Positions 16,344 through 24,048 are shown, counted from the first letter of the stretch. The stretch: DNA of 27,234 nt from CAIYHK01 sp964638795 (GCA_964638795.1 CAZXAX010000024.1:1-27234), one strand, 5' to 3'. Notes: generated from the letters alone by a model not told the origin. Numbers and translations are program-made.

Positions 16344-17224
16344 TGTCTGGTCGTCTTGAAGGCCGAGTTGCAATAGTCACTGGGGCAAGCCGAGGACTTG
16401 GGCGGGCGATTGCTGTTGCGCTTGGCGCAGAAGGTGCACGCGTTGCAGTGGTCGCTCGAACCGAACAGGTTTGGAACGACAAGCTGCCAGGAACAATTGG
16501 AGAAACTGTGGCAGCCATCGAGGCAGCTGGAGGAATTGCCGTAGCAATTCGTGGTGACCTTTTAGAACCTGGCGATGTGCAACGCATTCACGCAGAGGCC
16601 AAAGCCGCACTCGGACCCGCCTCGATTCTTGTTAACAACGCTGCATTCACAGCTCCTGGAAGACCACCAAAACCTGGTGAAGAGCCAAAACCCAAAAAGA
16701 CCGAAGCCAAAACTGCAACAGCTGTTAAGCAAGCCGACTGGCCAGCGTTTCTAGGCACACCACTTGGCGCATTTCGCCGCCACTTTGAGATCGCGGTGTT
16801 TGCTGCTTACGAACTCACTCAACTTGTAGCAGCCGACATGATTAACAACGGTGGTGGAGCGATAGTGAATATCAGTTCTGGTGCATCACGCATGCCTGGT
16901 GATGGCCCCTACGGCGATCGTGCTGCGGGAATCCTTCCTGGGTATGGAGGATCCAAAGCGGCACTGGAACACCTGACACAATCAGCAGCATTCGAACTCC
17001 AACCGCACAACATCGCGGTAAACGCTTTGTCGCCCTCGATGGCAATTCGCACACCTGGTGTGGACTATTACTCGCAGACCTTTGATAACTACGGCTCAGC
17101 CGAAGACTTCGCCGAAGCTGTAGTACGCCTTTCAGTTGTTGATCCAACACAGGTAACGGGGCGAACCATGGGGCACTTTGAAGTGCTGGACGGAACTTAT
17201 TCGCCCTTCACAAGCCAAATCTAA
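16343..17224 (+). CDS. Short-chain dehydrogenase/reductase with Pro/Lys-rich insert
   Basis: This 293-residue SDR has IVTGASRGLGRAIA (11-24), NNAA (98-101), Ser178/179 in VNISSGAS, and Tyr201 and Lys205 in GYGGSKAALEHL. Between NNAA and the next helix lies an insert of about 25 residues (106-130, PPKPGEEPKPKK...) rich in Pro, Lys and Glu that classical SDRs lack; it should be a surface loop. GGGAGGG upstream and the TGATG overlap with the crotonase stop favour ATG 16343 over the in-frame GTG at 16328. The C-terminus lacks the standard GxxxxVDGG and has MGHFEVLDGTYSPF instead. The substrate is unknown. Confidence 0.88.
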   Translation: MSGRLEGRVAIVTGASRGLGRAIAVALGAEGARVAVVARTEQVWNDKLPGTIGETVAAIEAAGGIAVAIRGDLLEPGDVQRIHAEAKAALGPASILVNNAAFTAPGRPPKPGEEPKPKKTEAKTATAVKQADWPAFLGTPLGAFRRHFEIAVFAAYELTQLVAADMINNGGGAIVNISSGASRMPGDGPYGDRAAGILPGYGGSKAALEHLTQSAAFELQPHNIAVNALSPSMAIRTPGVDYYSQTFDNYGSAEDFAEAVVRLSVVDPTQVTGRTMGHFEVLDGTYSPFTSQI

Positions 17225-17252
17225 GTCAACACCCGTCCTGAAGGGAAAGAAC

Positions 17253-18014
17253 ATGCAGTCGCAGGAGCATAAAGGCAGAGTCGCGATCATTACAGGTGGT
17301 GGTCGAGGATTCGGTAAGGCTTTCGGTCACGCGTTGGCCTCACGCGGGGCACATGTCGTTCAGGTGGATATTGACGCCGAGGTTGGAGAACAAGCGGCCG
17401 CAGAAATCCGTAAAGCTGGTGGTTCAGCGAGCGCATTTGCTGCAGATGTCAACGACGACGAACGCATTTCCCACCTTATTTCGGACACAGTGAACAACCA
17501 CGGGGGAATTGACATCCTCATCAATAACGCCGGACTTCACTCAGCCGAGTTTGCGGTGCCAATGGCAACTACCGGTGTCCCGCGACTACGGCGATTATTC
17601 GACACAAATGTGATGGGCACGATTGTGTGCACGCTCGCAGCCCAAGATGTGATGAAAGGGAGGCCTAATGCTTGCATCATCAACATCTCATCAGCGGCTG
17701 GTTACGGTGCTGGTACCGCATATGGAGTTACGAAGTTAGCTGTGCGTGGTCTCACAATGGCATCTGCACGTGAGCTTGGACCGTTTGGAATTCGCGTCAA
17801 TGCGATCGCACCTGGCTTAATTTTCACCGAGACCATTCGTGAAGAACTACCAGCTGAAACTGTAAAAGCAGTTATGGCCCAGCAAATACTTCCTGTCGAA
17901 GGTGAAGAACGCGACATTGTTGAAGCGATGCTCTATCTCGTTTCAGAACAGGCGCGCTTTGTATCGGGAGAAACCCTTCGCGTTTCTGCCGGACTCTCAA
18001 TGTCAATCGGTTAA
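17253..18014 (+). CDS. Short-chain dehydrogenase/reductase
   Basis: This 253-residue classical SDR has IITGGGRGFGKAFG (12-25), Asp39 after beta-2 (VVQVDID, suggesting NAD), ADVND (64-68), NNAG (91-94), Ser146/147 in INISSAAG, and Tyr157 and Lys161 in AYGVTKLAV. RVNAIAPGLIFT and FVSGETLRVSAG complete the pattern. ATG 17253 is chosen because AAGGG lies seven bases upstream; earlier in-frame starts lie inside the previous gene. It is the last gene before a convergent omega-amidase gene, whose stop is only nine bases away. Probably an alcohol or hydroxyacyl dehydrogenase. Confidence 0.9.
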   Translation: MQSQEHKGRVAIITGGGRGFGKAFGHALASRGAHVVQVDIDAEVGEQAAAEIRKAGGSASAFAADVNDDERISHLISDTVNNHGGIDILINNAGLHSAEFAVPMATTGVPRLRRLFDTNVMGTIVCTLAAQDVMKGRPNACIINISSAAGYGAGTAYGVTKLAVRGLTMASARELGPFGIRVNAIAPGLIFTETIREELPAETVKAVMAQQILPVEGEERDIVEAMLYLVSEQARFVSGETLRVSAGLSMSIG

Positions 18015-18023
18015 CGAAAGCTT

Positions 18024-18788
18024 CTAGCGCCGGTCTTGAATGAATGGGAATTTGGCCCGCGTGTCAGCAACAACTTGAGGTTCAATATCCCCGTAGATGA
18101 TGCATTCGTGGTCACCGGCCAAAGCAATGTCTGAGCCCCACGGATTGACGATCAAACTTTCGCCACCGTAGGCAACTGCGCGACCCTCGCCGACACGATT
18201 GCATCCAATTACGTAGGCCTGATTTTCAATTGCGCGTGCCCGCAATAATGCCGACCAATGACCTTGACGTTTGATCGGCCAGTTGGCGGGCACTAGGTAT
18301 AGATCTGTTTCGGGTGCAAGCTGCCAGAATTCGTCAGCAAAACGAAGGTCGTAACAAACAAATAGCGAAGTTCTGACGCCTTCGATGTTCAGCGTGAGAA
18401 ATTCAGAGCCCGGACGTACATGATCTGCTTCTCCACCGAACGTAAATGGGTGAATCTTGTGATATCGGAACTGTTCGCCCTCAGGGCTCACCACGACAAG
18501 CGCATTCACCATCGGTGCGCCATCGCGGCTGTCAGTGGCTTCAAGGCACGATCCAGCAATCCAGATTTTGTGGGATTGGGCCATCGCAGTGAGAAATTGC
18601 GACGAAGGACCGCCAGCCGGTTCTGCAACGGATGGATCTTCAACTGCGAATCCTGTCGCAAATGTTTCTGTCAAAACAACAAGCCGGGCACCAGCGAAAG
18701 CCGCCTCGCTGATCATCGGCTCCAAACGCCTGAAGTTGGCATCCCGATCGCACCAAGCGATGTCGTGCTGGATTACTGCAACTTTCAT
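18024..18788 (-). CDS. Carbon-nitrogen hydrolase, omega-amidase (YafV/Nit2) type
   Basis: This 254-residue nitrilase-superfamily hydrolase has the Glu-Lys-Cys triad visible: Glu41 in VVLTETFATGF, Lys111 in YHKIHPF and Cys145 in FVCYDLRF. The segments VPANWPIKRQGHW and LLRARAIENQAYVIGCNRVG match the YafV/Nit2 omega-amidase subgroup, which hydrolyses alpha-ketoglutaramate or alpha-ketosuccinamate, a metabolite-repair role. It is the only minus-strand gene in the catabolic block and is divergent from the P450 gene, so it is probably unrelated to the pathway. The length is typical. Confidence 0.9.
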   Translation of the reverse strand: MKVAVIQHDIAWCDRDANFRRLEPMISEAAFAGARLVVLTETFATGFAVEDPSVAEPAGGPSSQFLTAMAQSHKIWIAGSCLEATDSRDGAPMVNALVVVSPEGEQFRYHKIHPFTFGGEADHVRPGSEFLTLNIEGVRTSLFVCYDLRFADEFWQLAPETDLYLVPANWPIKRQGHWSALLRARAIENQAYVIGCNRVGEGRAVAYGGESLIVNPWGSDIALAGDHECIIYGDIEPQVVADTRAKFPFIQDRR

Positions 18789-18838
18789 GTGAGAAGGCTA
18801 ATCAACGCCATCTTTCAAGTCTCAATATGAGGATTAAC

Positions 18839-18859
18839 ATGAAAACCGTTGCAACTTGA
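18839..18859 (+). CDS. Possible six-codon leader peptide upstream of the P450 gene
   Basis: ATG-AAA-ACC-GTT-GCA-ACT-TGA encodes MKTVAT and has GAGGA about six bases upstream (18828-18832). Its TGA overlaps the ATG of the P450 gene (TGATG, 18857-18861). This could be a translated leader that loads ribosomes onto the P450, which lacks its own ribosome site at that ATG. It may equally be a chance short frame in a 70-base gap. Confidence 0.3.
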   Translation: MKTVAT

Positions 18860-20052
18860 TGGATGGGGGTCCTATGTATGCAGGGGGAGATAAGAGTGCA
18901 TTGGCTTATGAACGGTCGGCGTGCCCAATGGACTACTTCGCCAAATTGCGGGCGGCTAATACGACCAAGACCGAAGAGTTTCCTGGTCTCGTTGTGCTCT
19001 CAAACCGGTCAGATGTTGAGGGTGCTCTTCGTGATTGGGAGACCTTCACATCGGCCTTCGGTGGGATCAATGGACAAGATGAGCCCCTGATTCCACTGAA
19101 CGTTGATCCACCAGAACACGTCAAGTACCGGCGCCTGCTTGATCCTTACTTTGCACCCAAGAAGATGGCAAGTCTCCAGCCGGCTGTAGACAAGCACACA
19201 AATGATTTGATCGATCAGTTTATTGACAAAGGTGCATGTGATTTTTCCGAGGACATTGCGGTTCCATTGCCATGTTCCACATTTCTCAGCCTCTTTGGAC
19301 TTCCGTTGTCGGAGTTTGATCAGTTCATTAAGTGGAAGGACTATTTGCTTCGTGCGGAAGCTTTCACATCGAGTTCTGAAGAAGCCGATGCACTTCGCCG
19401 CCAGACCGCGGTAGATGTCTGTACTCTCATGGCCACCGAGGCATATGCAAGGCGTGCAGCACCAAAAGATGATCTGATCACTTACTTAGTTGAGAGCGAG
19501 ATTGATGGACGCAAGTTGACCGATAGCGAAATTGTTCGTACTTGCATGCTCTTTTTCACCGCTGGCCTAGACACGGTGACTGTGTCTCTTGAGTGCATTT
19601 TTGCCTACCTGATTGCACAGCCTGAGGCACGCAAGATGTTGGCAGAAGAGCCTGGCTCAGAAATAAACCTTGTTGAAGAACTGCTGCGAAGCGAAACACC
19701 TGTGCAGATGGTTTCGCGAGAAGCCACACATGATCTGGTTTTGTCTAATGGCGAGAGTGTGAAAGCAGGAGACAAAGTGATGATCGCTATAGCGTCGGCA
19801 AACTTGGATCCAAATGGTCTGGAAGGCGCCGACACCATCGATGTCCGGAGGGGAGACATGCGTAACTTTGCCTTCGGTGGGGGTCCGCATCGTTGCCTTG
19901 GTTCAAATCTTGCGAGAATGGAGCTGCGCACAGTTGTGCGCCGCTGGCATGACAGAATCCCTGAGTACTCCCTTGCACCAGGTGAAAAGGTCATTTGGAA
20001 CAGCTCGGTTCTGCGAGGTGTAGACCACCTGCCACTCGTGTGGGCTAAATGA
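18859..20052 (+). CDS. Cytochrome P450 (bacterial class I)
   Basis: This 397-residue soluble P450 monooxygenase has HxxxR in the C-helix (His87, Arg91), the I-helix oxygen-activation motif AGLDT (235-239), ExxR in EELLR (Glu274, Arg277) and the haem loop FAFGGGPHRCLG with proximal Cys346. It takes electrons from a ferredoxin, and its stop overlaps the ferredoxin start by four bases. Starts at 18859 (overlapping a mini-ORF stop) and 18874 (closer to a GGGGGT run) are both possible. No ferredoxin reductase is in the window. Next to acyl-CoA dehydrogenases it probably hydroxylates a hydrophobic chain or ring substrate. I cannot assign a CYP family. Confidence 0.93.
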   Translation: MDGGPMYAGGDKSALAYERSACPMDYFAKLRAANTTKTEEFPGLVVLSNRSDVEGALRDWETFTSAFGGINGQDEPLIPLNVDPPEHVKYRRLLDPYFAPKKMASLQPAVDKHTNDLIDQFIDKGACDFSEDIAVPLPCSTFLSLFGLPLSEFDQFIKWKDYLLRAEAFTSSSEEADALRRQTAVDVCTLMATEAYARRAAPKDDLITYLVESEIDGRKLTDSEIVRTCMLFFTAGLDTVTVSLECIFAYLIAQPEARKMLAEEPGSEINLVEELLRSETPVQMVSREATHDLVLSNGESVKAGDKVMIAIASANLDPNGLEGADTIDVRRGDMRNFAFGGGPHRCLGSNLARMELRTVVRRWHDRIPEYSLAPGEKVIWNSSVLRGVDHLPLVWAK

Positions 20053-20243
20053 AACTGAGAATTGATGCAGAACTTTGTGAAGGGCACGGGCGTTGTTGGG
20101 ACTTGCTGCCCGAACTCGTGGATGCCGATGACCATGGTCACGGATTCTTGATTGACCCCGATGCATCAGTGCCACCCGAACTAGAACGAAAAGCACTGGA
20201 AGCCGTGCGAGCCTGCCCAGAGCGCGCCATCACCGTAGAGTGA
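20049..20243 (+). CDS. Small ferredoxin, [3Fe-4S]-type P450 partner
   Basis: This 64-residue single-cluster ferredoxin has Cys10, Cys16 and Cys56, with His13 in place of the second cluster cysteine (CEGHGRC and later RACPERA). Three cysteines with a non-Cys residue in the central position are typical of the [3Fe-4S] ferredoxins that feed actinobacterial P450s. The ATG overlaps the P450 stop (ATGA), so the pair is translated together. It is highly acidic, as expected for a redox partner. Confidence 0.93.
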   Translation: MKLRIDAELCEGHGRCWDLLPELVDADDHGHGFLIDPDASVPPELERKALEAVRACPERAITVE

Positions 20244-20269
20244 AAGAGCAAGGATCGAGGGGAATGTAA

Positions 20270-21451
20270 ATGGATCTTGAGTTCACTCTTGAGGAGCGCT
20301 CATTTCGGGAGGAAGTTCGAACTTGGCTTGAAGAAAACAAGCCATCTGAGTCCCGCCCAAAGTCGGATGATGTTGCGCAGCGCGATTTTGACCTTGCTTG
20401 GCAACGCACTCTTTACGACAACGGTTGGGCTGGTATCGCCTGGCCGAAGGCGTACGGTGGACGCGAACTCGGCACAATCGCTCAGCTGATTTGGTTCGAG
20501 GAATACGCCAAGGCAAAGGCTCCCTATCTCGGAGCCAACTTTGTTGGTATCAATCACGGGGGACCCACTCTGATTGCCCGTGCGACAGAGGAACAAAAGA
20601 AGTTTCACCTACCAAAGATCTTGAAAGGTGAAGTTGTGTGGTGCCAGGGTTTTTCGGAGCCCGGATCTGGTTCGGACCTCGCATCGCTGTCCACTAAAGC
20701 CGTTATTGATGGTGACCAACTTGTCATCACGGGTCAAAAGATTTGGACAAGTTTCGCGCACATCGCCGACTACCAAGAGCTTCTAGTGCGCACTGATCCG
20801 AATGCGCCAAAGCACAAAGGAATTAGCTGGGTCATCTGTGACATGCACGCCCCTGGGATCACCATTCGTCAGATTCCCACCATCATCCGTGGTGCAGAGT
20901 TCTGTGAAGTCTTCTATGACGAAGTGCGTTTGCCGTTGACCAGTGTGGTTGGCGACGTAAACGATGGCTGGAGTGTGGCAATGTCCACGCTTTCATTTGA
21001 GCGTGGCACAGGATTCATGGCCGCAATCATTGAACTAACCACCACCATTGAAGAATTAATTGATATTGCGAAGCACAAGAAGAGTCCAGACGGTAAGCGC
21101 ACGTATTTCCAAGATGATGAATACCGTCGCAAGCTGATTTCACTAAAAGCCGAGATCATGGCGCTGAGGTCGGCGACTTATCGTGCGATATCACGCAACA
21201 TGCGTCAAGATGCACCAGGGCCCGAGGGATCAATTTTGAAACTGGTGATGTCGGACTTGAATCAGAAGCTTGCGCGGTTAGGGGTGGACATCTTGGGGGT
21301 GGATGCACTCGCATTCGGAGGCAGCCACCGCGATGGTGGAGTATCAACCGCGGCATGGCTTGGATCATTCTCTGGCTCAATTGCGGGTGGTACTTCAGAG
21401 ATTCAACGCAATATTGTCAGTGAGCGCGTGCTTGGGATGCCACGGGGATAG
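20270..21451 (+). CDS. Acyl-CoA dehydrogenase, full-length subunit
   Basis: This 393-residue FAD enzyme introduces an alpha-beta double bond into an acyl-CoA. It shows the N-terminal helical domain, the FAD/substrate segment QGFSEPGSGSDLASL (126-140), ITGQKIWTSFAHIAD (153-167), LSFERGTGF (241-249; the Glu is where isovaleryl-CoA and long-chain dehydrogenases have their base, as I recall) and the C-terminal GGTSEIQRNIVSERVLGMPRG-type ending. GAGGGGA six bases before the ATG fixes the start. It is 26 bases after the ferredoxin gene. With the shorter paralogue nine bases downstream it probably forms an alpha2-beta2 enzyme like the mycobacterial FadE28-FadE29 (ChsE1-ChsE2) pair. Confidence 0.92.
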   Translation: MDLEFTLEERSFREEVRTWLEENKPSESRPKSDDVAQRDFDLAWQRTLYDNGWAGIAWPKAYGGRELGTIAQLIWFEEYAKAKAPYLGANFVGINHGGPTLIARATEEQKKFHLPKILKGEVVWCQGFSEPGSGSDLASLSTKAVIDGDQLVITGQKIWTSFAHIADYQELLVRTDPNAPKHKGISWVICDMHAPGITIRQIPTIIRGAEFCEVFYDEVRLPLTSVVGDVNDGWSVAMSTLSFERGTGFMAAIIELTTTIEELIDIAKHKKSPDGKRTYFQDDEYRRKLISLKAEIMALRSATYRAISRNMRQDAPGPEGSILKLVMSDLNQKLARLGVDILGVDALAFGGSHRDGGVSTAAWLGSFSGSIAGGTSEIQRNIVSERVLGMPRG

Positions 21452-21460
21452 GAGACTGCG

Positions 21461-22465
21461 ATGGACATGATGCAATCACCTGAACAGGATGAAATAGAGC
21501 GCACGGTCGCGTCGTTTCTCGCCGAAAAGTTCCCAGTGCGTGGGCACGGCCACTCGTTTGAACGAACTGAGCCAGAGATCGCGGATGAACTTTGGCAAGA
21601 GTGTTGCAATCTCGGGTGGTTATCACTCGGATTGTCAGAAGATGTTGGTGGTGTTGGATACGGACTCGCTGAAGAAGCGATCTTGTTCCGGGAACTCGGT
21701 CGCGGGCTCGCCCCTGGTCCTTTCTTGCCGGGAGTATTGGCTGCCCACGTTGCTGCCGCAGCAGGAGAAAAAGACCTGGTGTCCAGGATTATTTCTGGCG
21801 AAGCTCGAGTCGCTCTGGCCACTCCGCTGAATGCAATTGATGCATCCGAGAACTTTTCTGGAGAGGTTTCGTTGCTTCACACTGAAAAAGCTGAATACGC
21901 AGTGATGGTCACTGCCAACACCGCCGCAATCTACCCAATTACCAGCGTGGTCATTGGAGAAGTTGATTCGGTCGACATTTCGGTGGCTATCGGTCGCGCC
22001 AAGTTTGTCAATGTGCCTGCATTGCACTTAGTTGATTCAATTACGACTTCATTGTTCGAACGTGCGCTGATACTTGCAGCTTCGTTGTCAGTTGGCGTGG
22101 CAATTGAAGTCATGCATATTTCTGTGGAGTACTCAAAAACACGTGAGCAGTTCGGCAAGCCCATCGGCTCGTTCCAGGCGCTAAAGACCTATGCGGCCTA
22201 TATGGCTTCGCGTTGCGAGTTAGCTGAGTCGCAGTTGTTCTTTGCGGCCCTAGCGGTTGAAGCAAACTTTGAAAGCGCGCGCAGCGAAGCTTTGGCTGCG
22301 CGGTTCAATGCCAGCGAAGCTGCACGCATGAATGGTGAACACGCAATTCAGATTCATGGTGGCTACGGATACACCACCGAATACACGCCGTACAGATTTG
22401 TCACCCGCAATCACGTAATTGAGCGGATCATCTCTCTCAGATCTGCAGTACTTGACGCGATCTAA
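21461..22465 (+). CDS. Acyl-CoA dehydrogenase-like short subunit
   Basis: This 334-residue ACAD-family protein is about 50 residues shorter than usual. The C-terminal helical domain is intact: SKTREQFGKPIGSFQALK (225-242, FAD-binding Arg and Gln) and QIHGGYGYTTEYTPYRF (297-313). The middle beta domain is reduced and lacks the SEPGSGSD-type flavin loop present in its partner, as in the second subunit of heteromeric FadE enzymes. AGGAG overlapping the upstream stop gives a good ribosome site for ATG 21461. The two subunits probably share active sites. Its TAA directly abuts the stop of the convergent nitroreductase gene. Confidence 0.88.
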   Translation: MDMMQSPEQDEIERTVASFLAEKFPVRGHGHSFERTEPEIADELWQECCNLGWLSLGLSEDVGGVGYGLAEEAILFRELGRGLAPGPFLPGVLAAHVAAAAGEKDLVSRIISGEARVALATPLNAIDASENFSGEVSLLHTEKAEYAVMVTANTAAIYPITSVVIGEVDSVDISVAIGRAKFVNVPALHLVDSITTSLFERALILAASLSVGVAIEVMHISVEYSKTREQFGKPIGSFQALKTYAAYMASRCELAESQLFFAALAVEANFESARSEALAARFNASEAARMNGEHAIQIHGGYGYTTEYTPYRFVTRNHVIERIISLRSAVLDAI

Positions 22466-22894
22466 TCAGGGCGACTCAAGCAAAATAAGTGGAATTTCGC
22501 GCGAGGTCTTTTCTTGATAGCCCCCGTAATTGCGGAACTTCTGCGTAATTTTCGGCCACATCTCCGCGCGTTCTTCTGCGGTGGCGATTCGAGCGCGTTT
22601 CTGTTGCGCTTTGCCACCGCCAATTGAAACAGTGACCTCGGGGTGTGACTGCAGGTTCAAGAACCATGCTGGATGATGATCATCGCCACCACGTGATGCA
22701 ACAATCACGTGAACGTCACCGATTTGCAGGGGCGAGGTAAGCAGGCACGTGCGGGGTTCGCCGGACTTACGCCCTTTGGTGGTTAACTCAAGCACCGGCA
22801 TGCCTGCTGCTTGCCACCCGAGTTTGCCAAAACTCACTTTAAGAATGCCGCGGTGAACGGCATTCATTGACTTCAGAACAAAATCGCTCGGCAT
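22466..22894 (-). CDS. Ddn-like F420-dependent nitroreductase family protein
   Basis: This 142-residue split-barrel protein is of the deazaflavin (F420)-dependent nitroreductase group. Hallmarks are VLELTTKGRKSGEPRTCLL, IVASRGGDDHHPAWFLNLQ and HPEVTVSIGG. The GRKSG and N-terminal basic residues bind the F420 tail in characterised members; the physiological substrate is usually a quinone or is unknown. It starts 18 bases after the MopE-repeat gene on the same strand and is probably co-transcribed. No strong ribosome site is seen. It implies the host makes or imports F420. Confidence 0.9.
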   Translation of the reverse strand: MPSDFVLKSMNAVHRGILKVSFGKLGWQAAGMPVLELTTKGRKSGEPRTCLLTSPLQIGDVHVIVASRGGDDHHPAWFLNLQSHPEVTVSIGGGKAQQKRARIATAEERAEMWPKITQKFRNYGGYQEKTSREIPLILLESP

Positions 22895-22912
22895 GCCAAG
22901 AGACTAGACCGA

Positions 22913-24037
22913 CTACTCAGGCATTGCATCTATGCCATCGCAATCTTGGTCGATGCCATCCCAGGGGGTGTCATATGAACCCGGATTTATGTTTGGATCG
23001 GTGTCGTTGCAATCGGGATAACCGCCGTATGGAGCGTCGGCGGAAGATCCGTCTGAATCAACATCTGCATCTTGCGGGATGGACTCGCACTGACCGCCGG
23101 AGTTGTAGTCGTAGGTGTATGGGTCACCGTCGTCACAGACGAGTTCGCTGTCCATTCCATTGCAGTCTTGGTCGATGCCGTCCCCGGGAGTGTCAAAGGC
23201 GTAAGGATTGATATTTGGGTTGGTGTCGTCGCAATCGGGGTAGCCACCTATTGCGGCGTTGGCGGATGATCCATCAGCATCGACATCTGCATCTTGTGGA
23301 TTGGTGGCGCATTGACCTTGTGAGATGAAGTCTTCCGTGTAAGGGTCACCATCGTCGCAGACAAGTTCAGTATCGGACCCATCGCAGTCTTGGTCGATGC
23401 TGTCGTTTGGAACTTCGCTGGCTCCGGGATAAATGGAATCATCACTGTCGTTGCAATCTTCACTGACTAGCGAAGGATCGGTATTCCAGGGGTCGACCAC
23501 GAAAGAGTCGCCGTCTGTGTCCACTGGCTCGTCGCACATGATGGTGCCTTCGGAGTCGTATCCAATGACGCGGTACGGAGCTTCACACGACTGATCGGCA
23601 ACCACCATGGTTGCATCGATGCCGTCGGCGCCGTCCTCACCATCTTCGCCCGCGGCCGCCATCAAAGCCCACTTGCCGGCACTAGGAGGTTGCACATTCC
23701 TAGTGGCCGCTAATGCGATGTAGGAAGAACCGTTGCGAACTACAACATCATCAATTGAGTAACTCACCGTTGAACTCCAAGTTCCACGGAATCTGAGTCC
23801 ACTGGAAGCCCAAACAATTTGCTTCTCGCTTGATTTACATTTTTCGTTCGCATCGGCGTCAATCACACGCAAGACGCCCTTATTGGTGCCACTCGTTGCG
23901 TAGCACGCCGTGATCTTGCCCGTTGAAGTTGAAGGTATTGCAGCTACTACAACTCCACCGGCGACGAACATTCCGATTATGAGACCCGATACGAAGCGAC
24001 CCTTGCCACCAATGAACGCCGACTTGATTTTGTTCAC
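22913..24037 (-). CDS. Exported Asp-rich protein with collagen-like stretch and MopE-type metal-binding repeats
   Basis: This 374-residue surface or secreted protein has a single hydrophobic segment (about 15-34), then an extracytoplasmic part. A small two-Cys domain (41-78: ITACYATSGTNKGVLRVID, then EKCKSSEK) comes first. A carbohydrate-binding-module-like stretch follows (84-126: Y-IDDVV-NGSSYIAL-W). A short collagen-like run (GEDGEDGADGID, 130-141) is next. One partial (194-222) and two full MopE-type units (223-296, 297-370) end the protein, with the core DCDDTNPNINP and GIDQDCNG. The family is annotated as putative metal binding; Ca or Cu is possible. GTG 24037 is chosen for its AGGGG; TTG 24085 lacks one. 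No C-terminal anchor is visible. Function unknown. Confidence 0.82.
   Translation of the reverse strand: MNKIKSAFIGGKGRFVSGLIIGMFVAGGVVVAAIPSTSTGKITACYATSGTNKGVLRVIDADANEKCKSSEKQIVWASSGLRFRGTWSSTVSYSIDDVVVRNGSSYIALAATRNVQPPSAGKWALMAAAGEDGEDGADGIDATMVVADQSCEAPYRVIGYDSEGTIMCDEPVDTDGDSFVVDPWNTDPSLVSEDCNDSDDSIYPGASEVPNDSIDQDCDGSDTELVCDDGDPYTEDFISQGQCATNPQDADVDADGSSANAAIGGYPDCDDTNPNINPYAFDTPGDGIDQDCNGMDSELVCDDGDPYTYDYNSGGQCESIPQDADVDSDGSSADAPYGGYPDCNDTDPNINPGSYDTPWDGIDQDCDGIDAMPE
22928..23371 (-). repeat. Tandem 222-bp (74-residue) duplication in the MopE-repeat gene
   Basis: Residues 223-296 and 297-370 align end to end without gaps, with 54 of 74 identical by my count. Each has four Cys at the same places. 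The DNA copies have diverged noticeably, so the duplication is old and kept at protein level. The boundary on the + strand is at 23149/23150. Confidence 0.9.
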
Positions 24038-24043
24038 TGGCAA

Positions 24044-24048
24044 CCCCT
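24044..24048 (-). promoter_or_regulatory. Ribosome binding site deciding the MopE-repeat protein start
   Basis: On the minus strand AGGGG is followed by six bases and GTG at 24037. This favours a GTG start and a 374-residue protein over the longer TTG-initiated form. Confidence 0.65.

Noticed and set aside
22928..23371. Regularly repeated DNA that could suggest a CRISPR or satellite
   Set aside because: There are only two 222-base copies, diverged at silent sites and in frame within a coding gene. It is a protein repeat.
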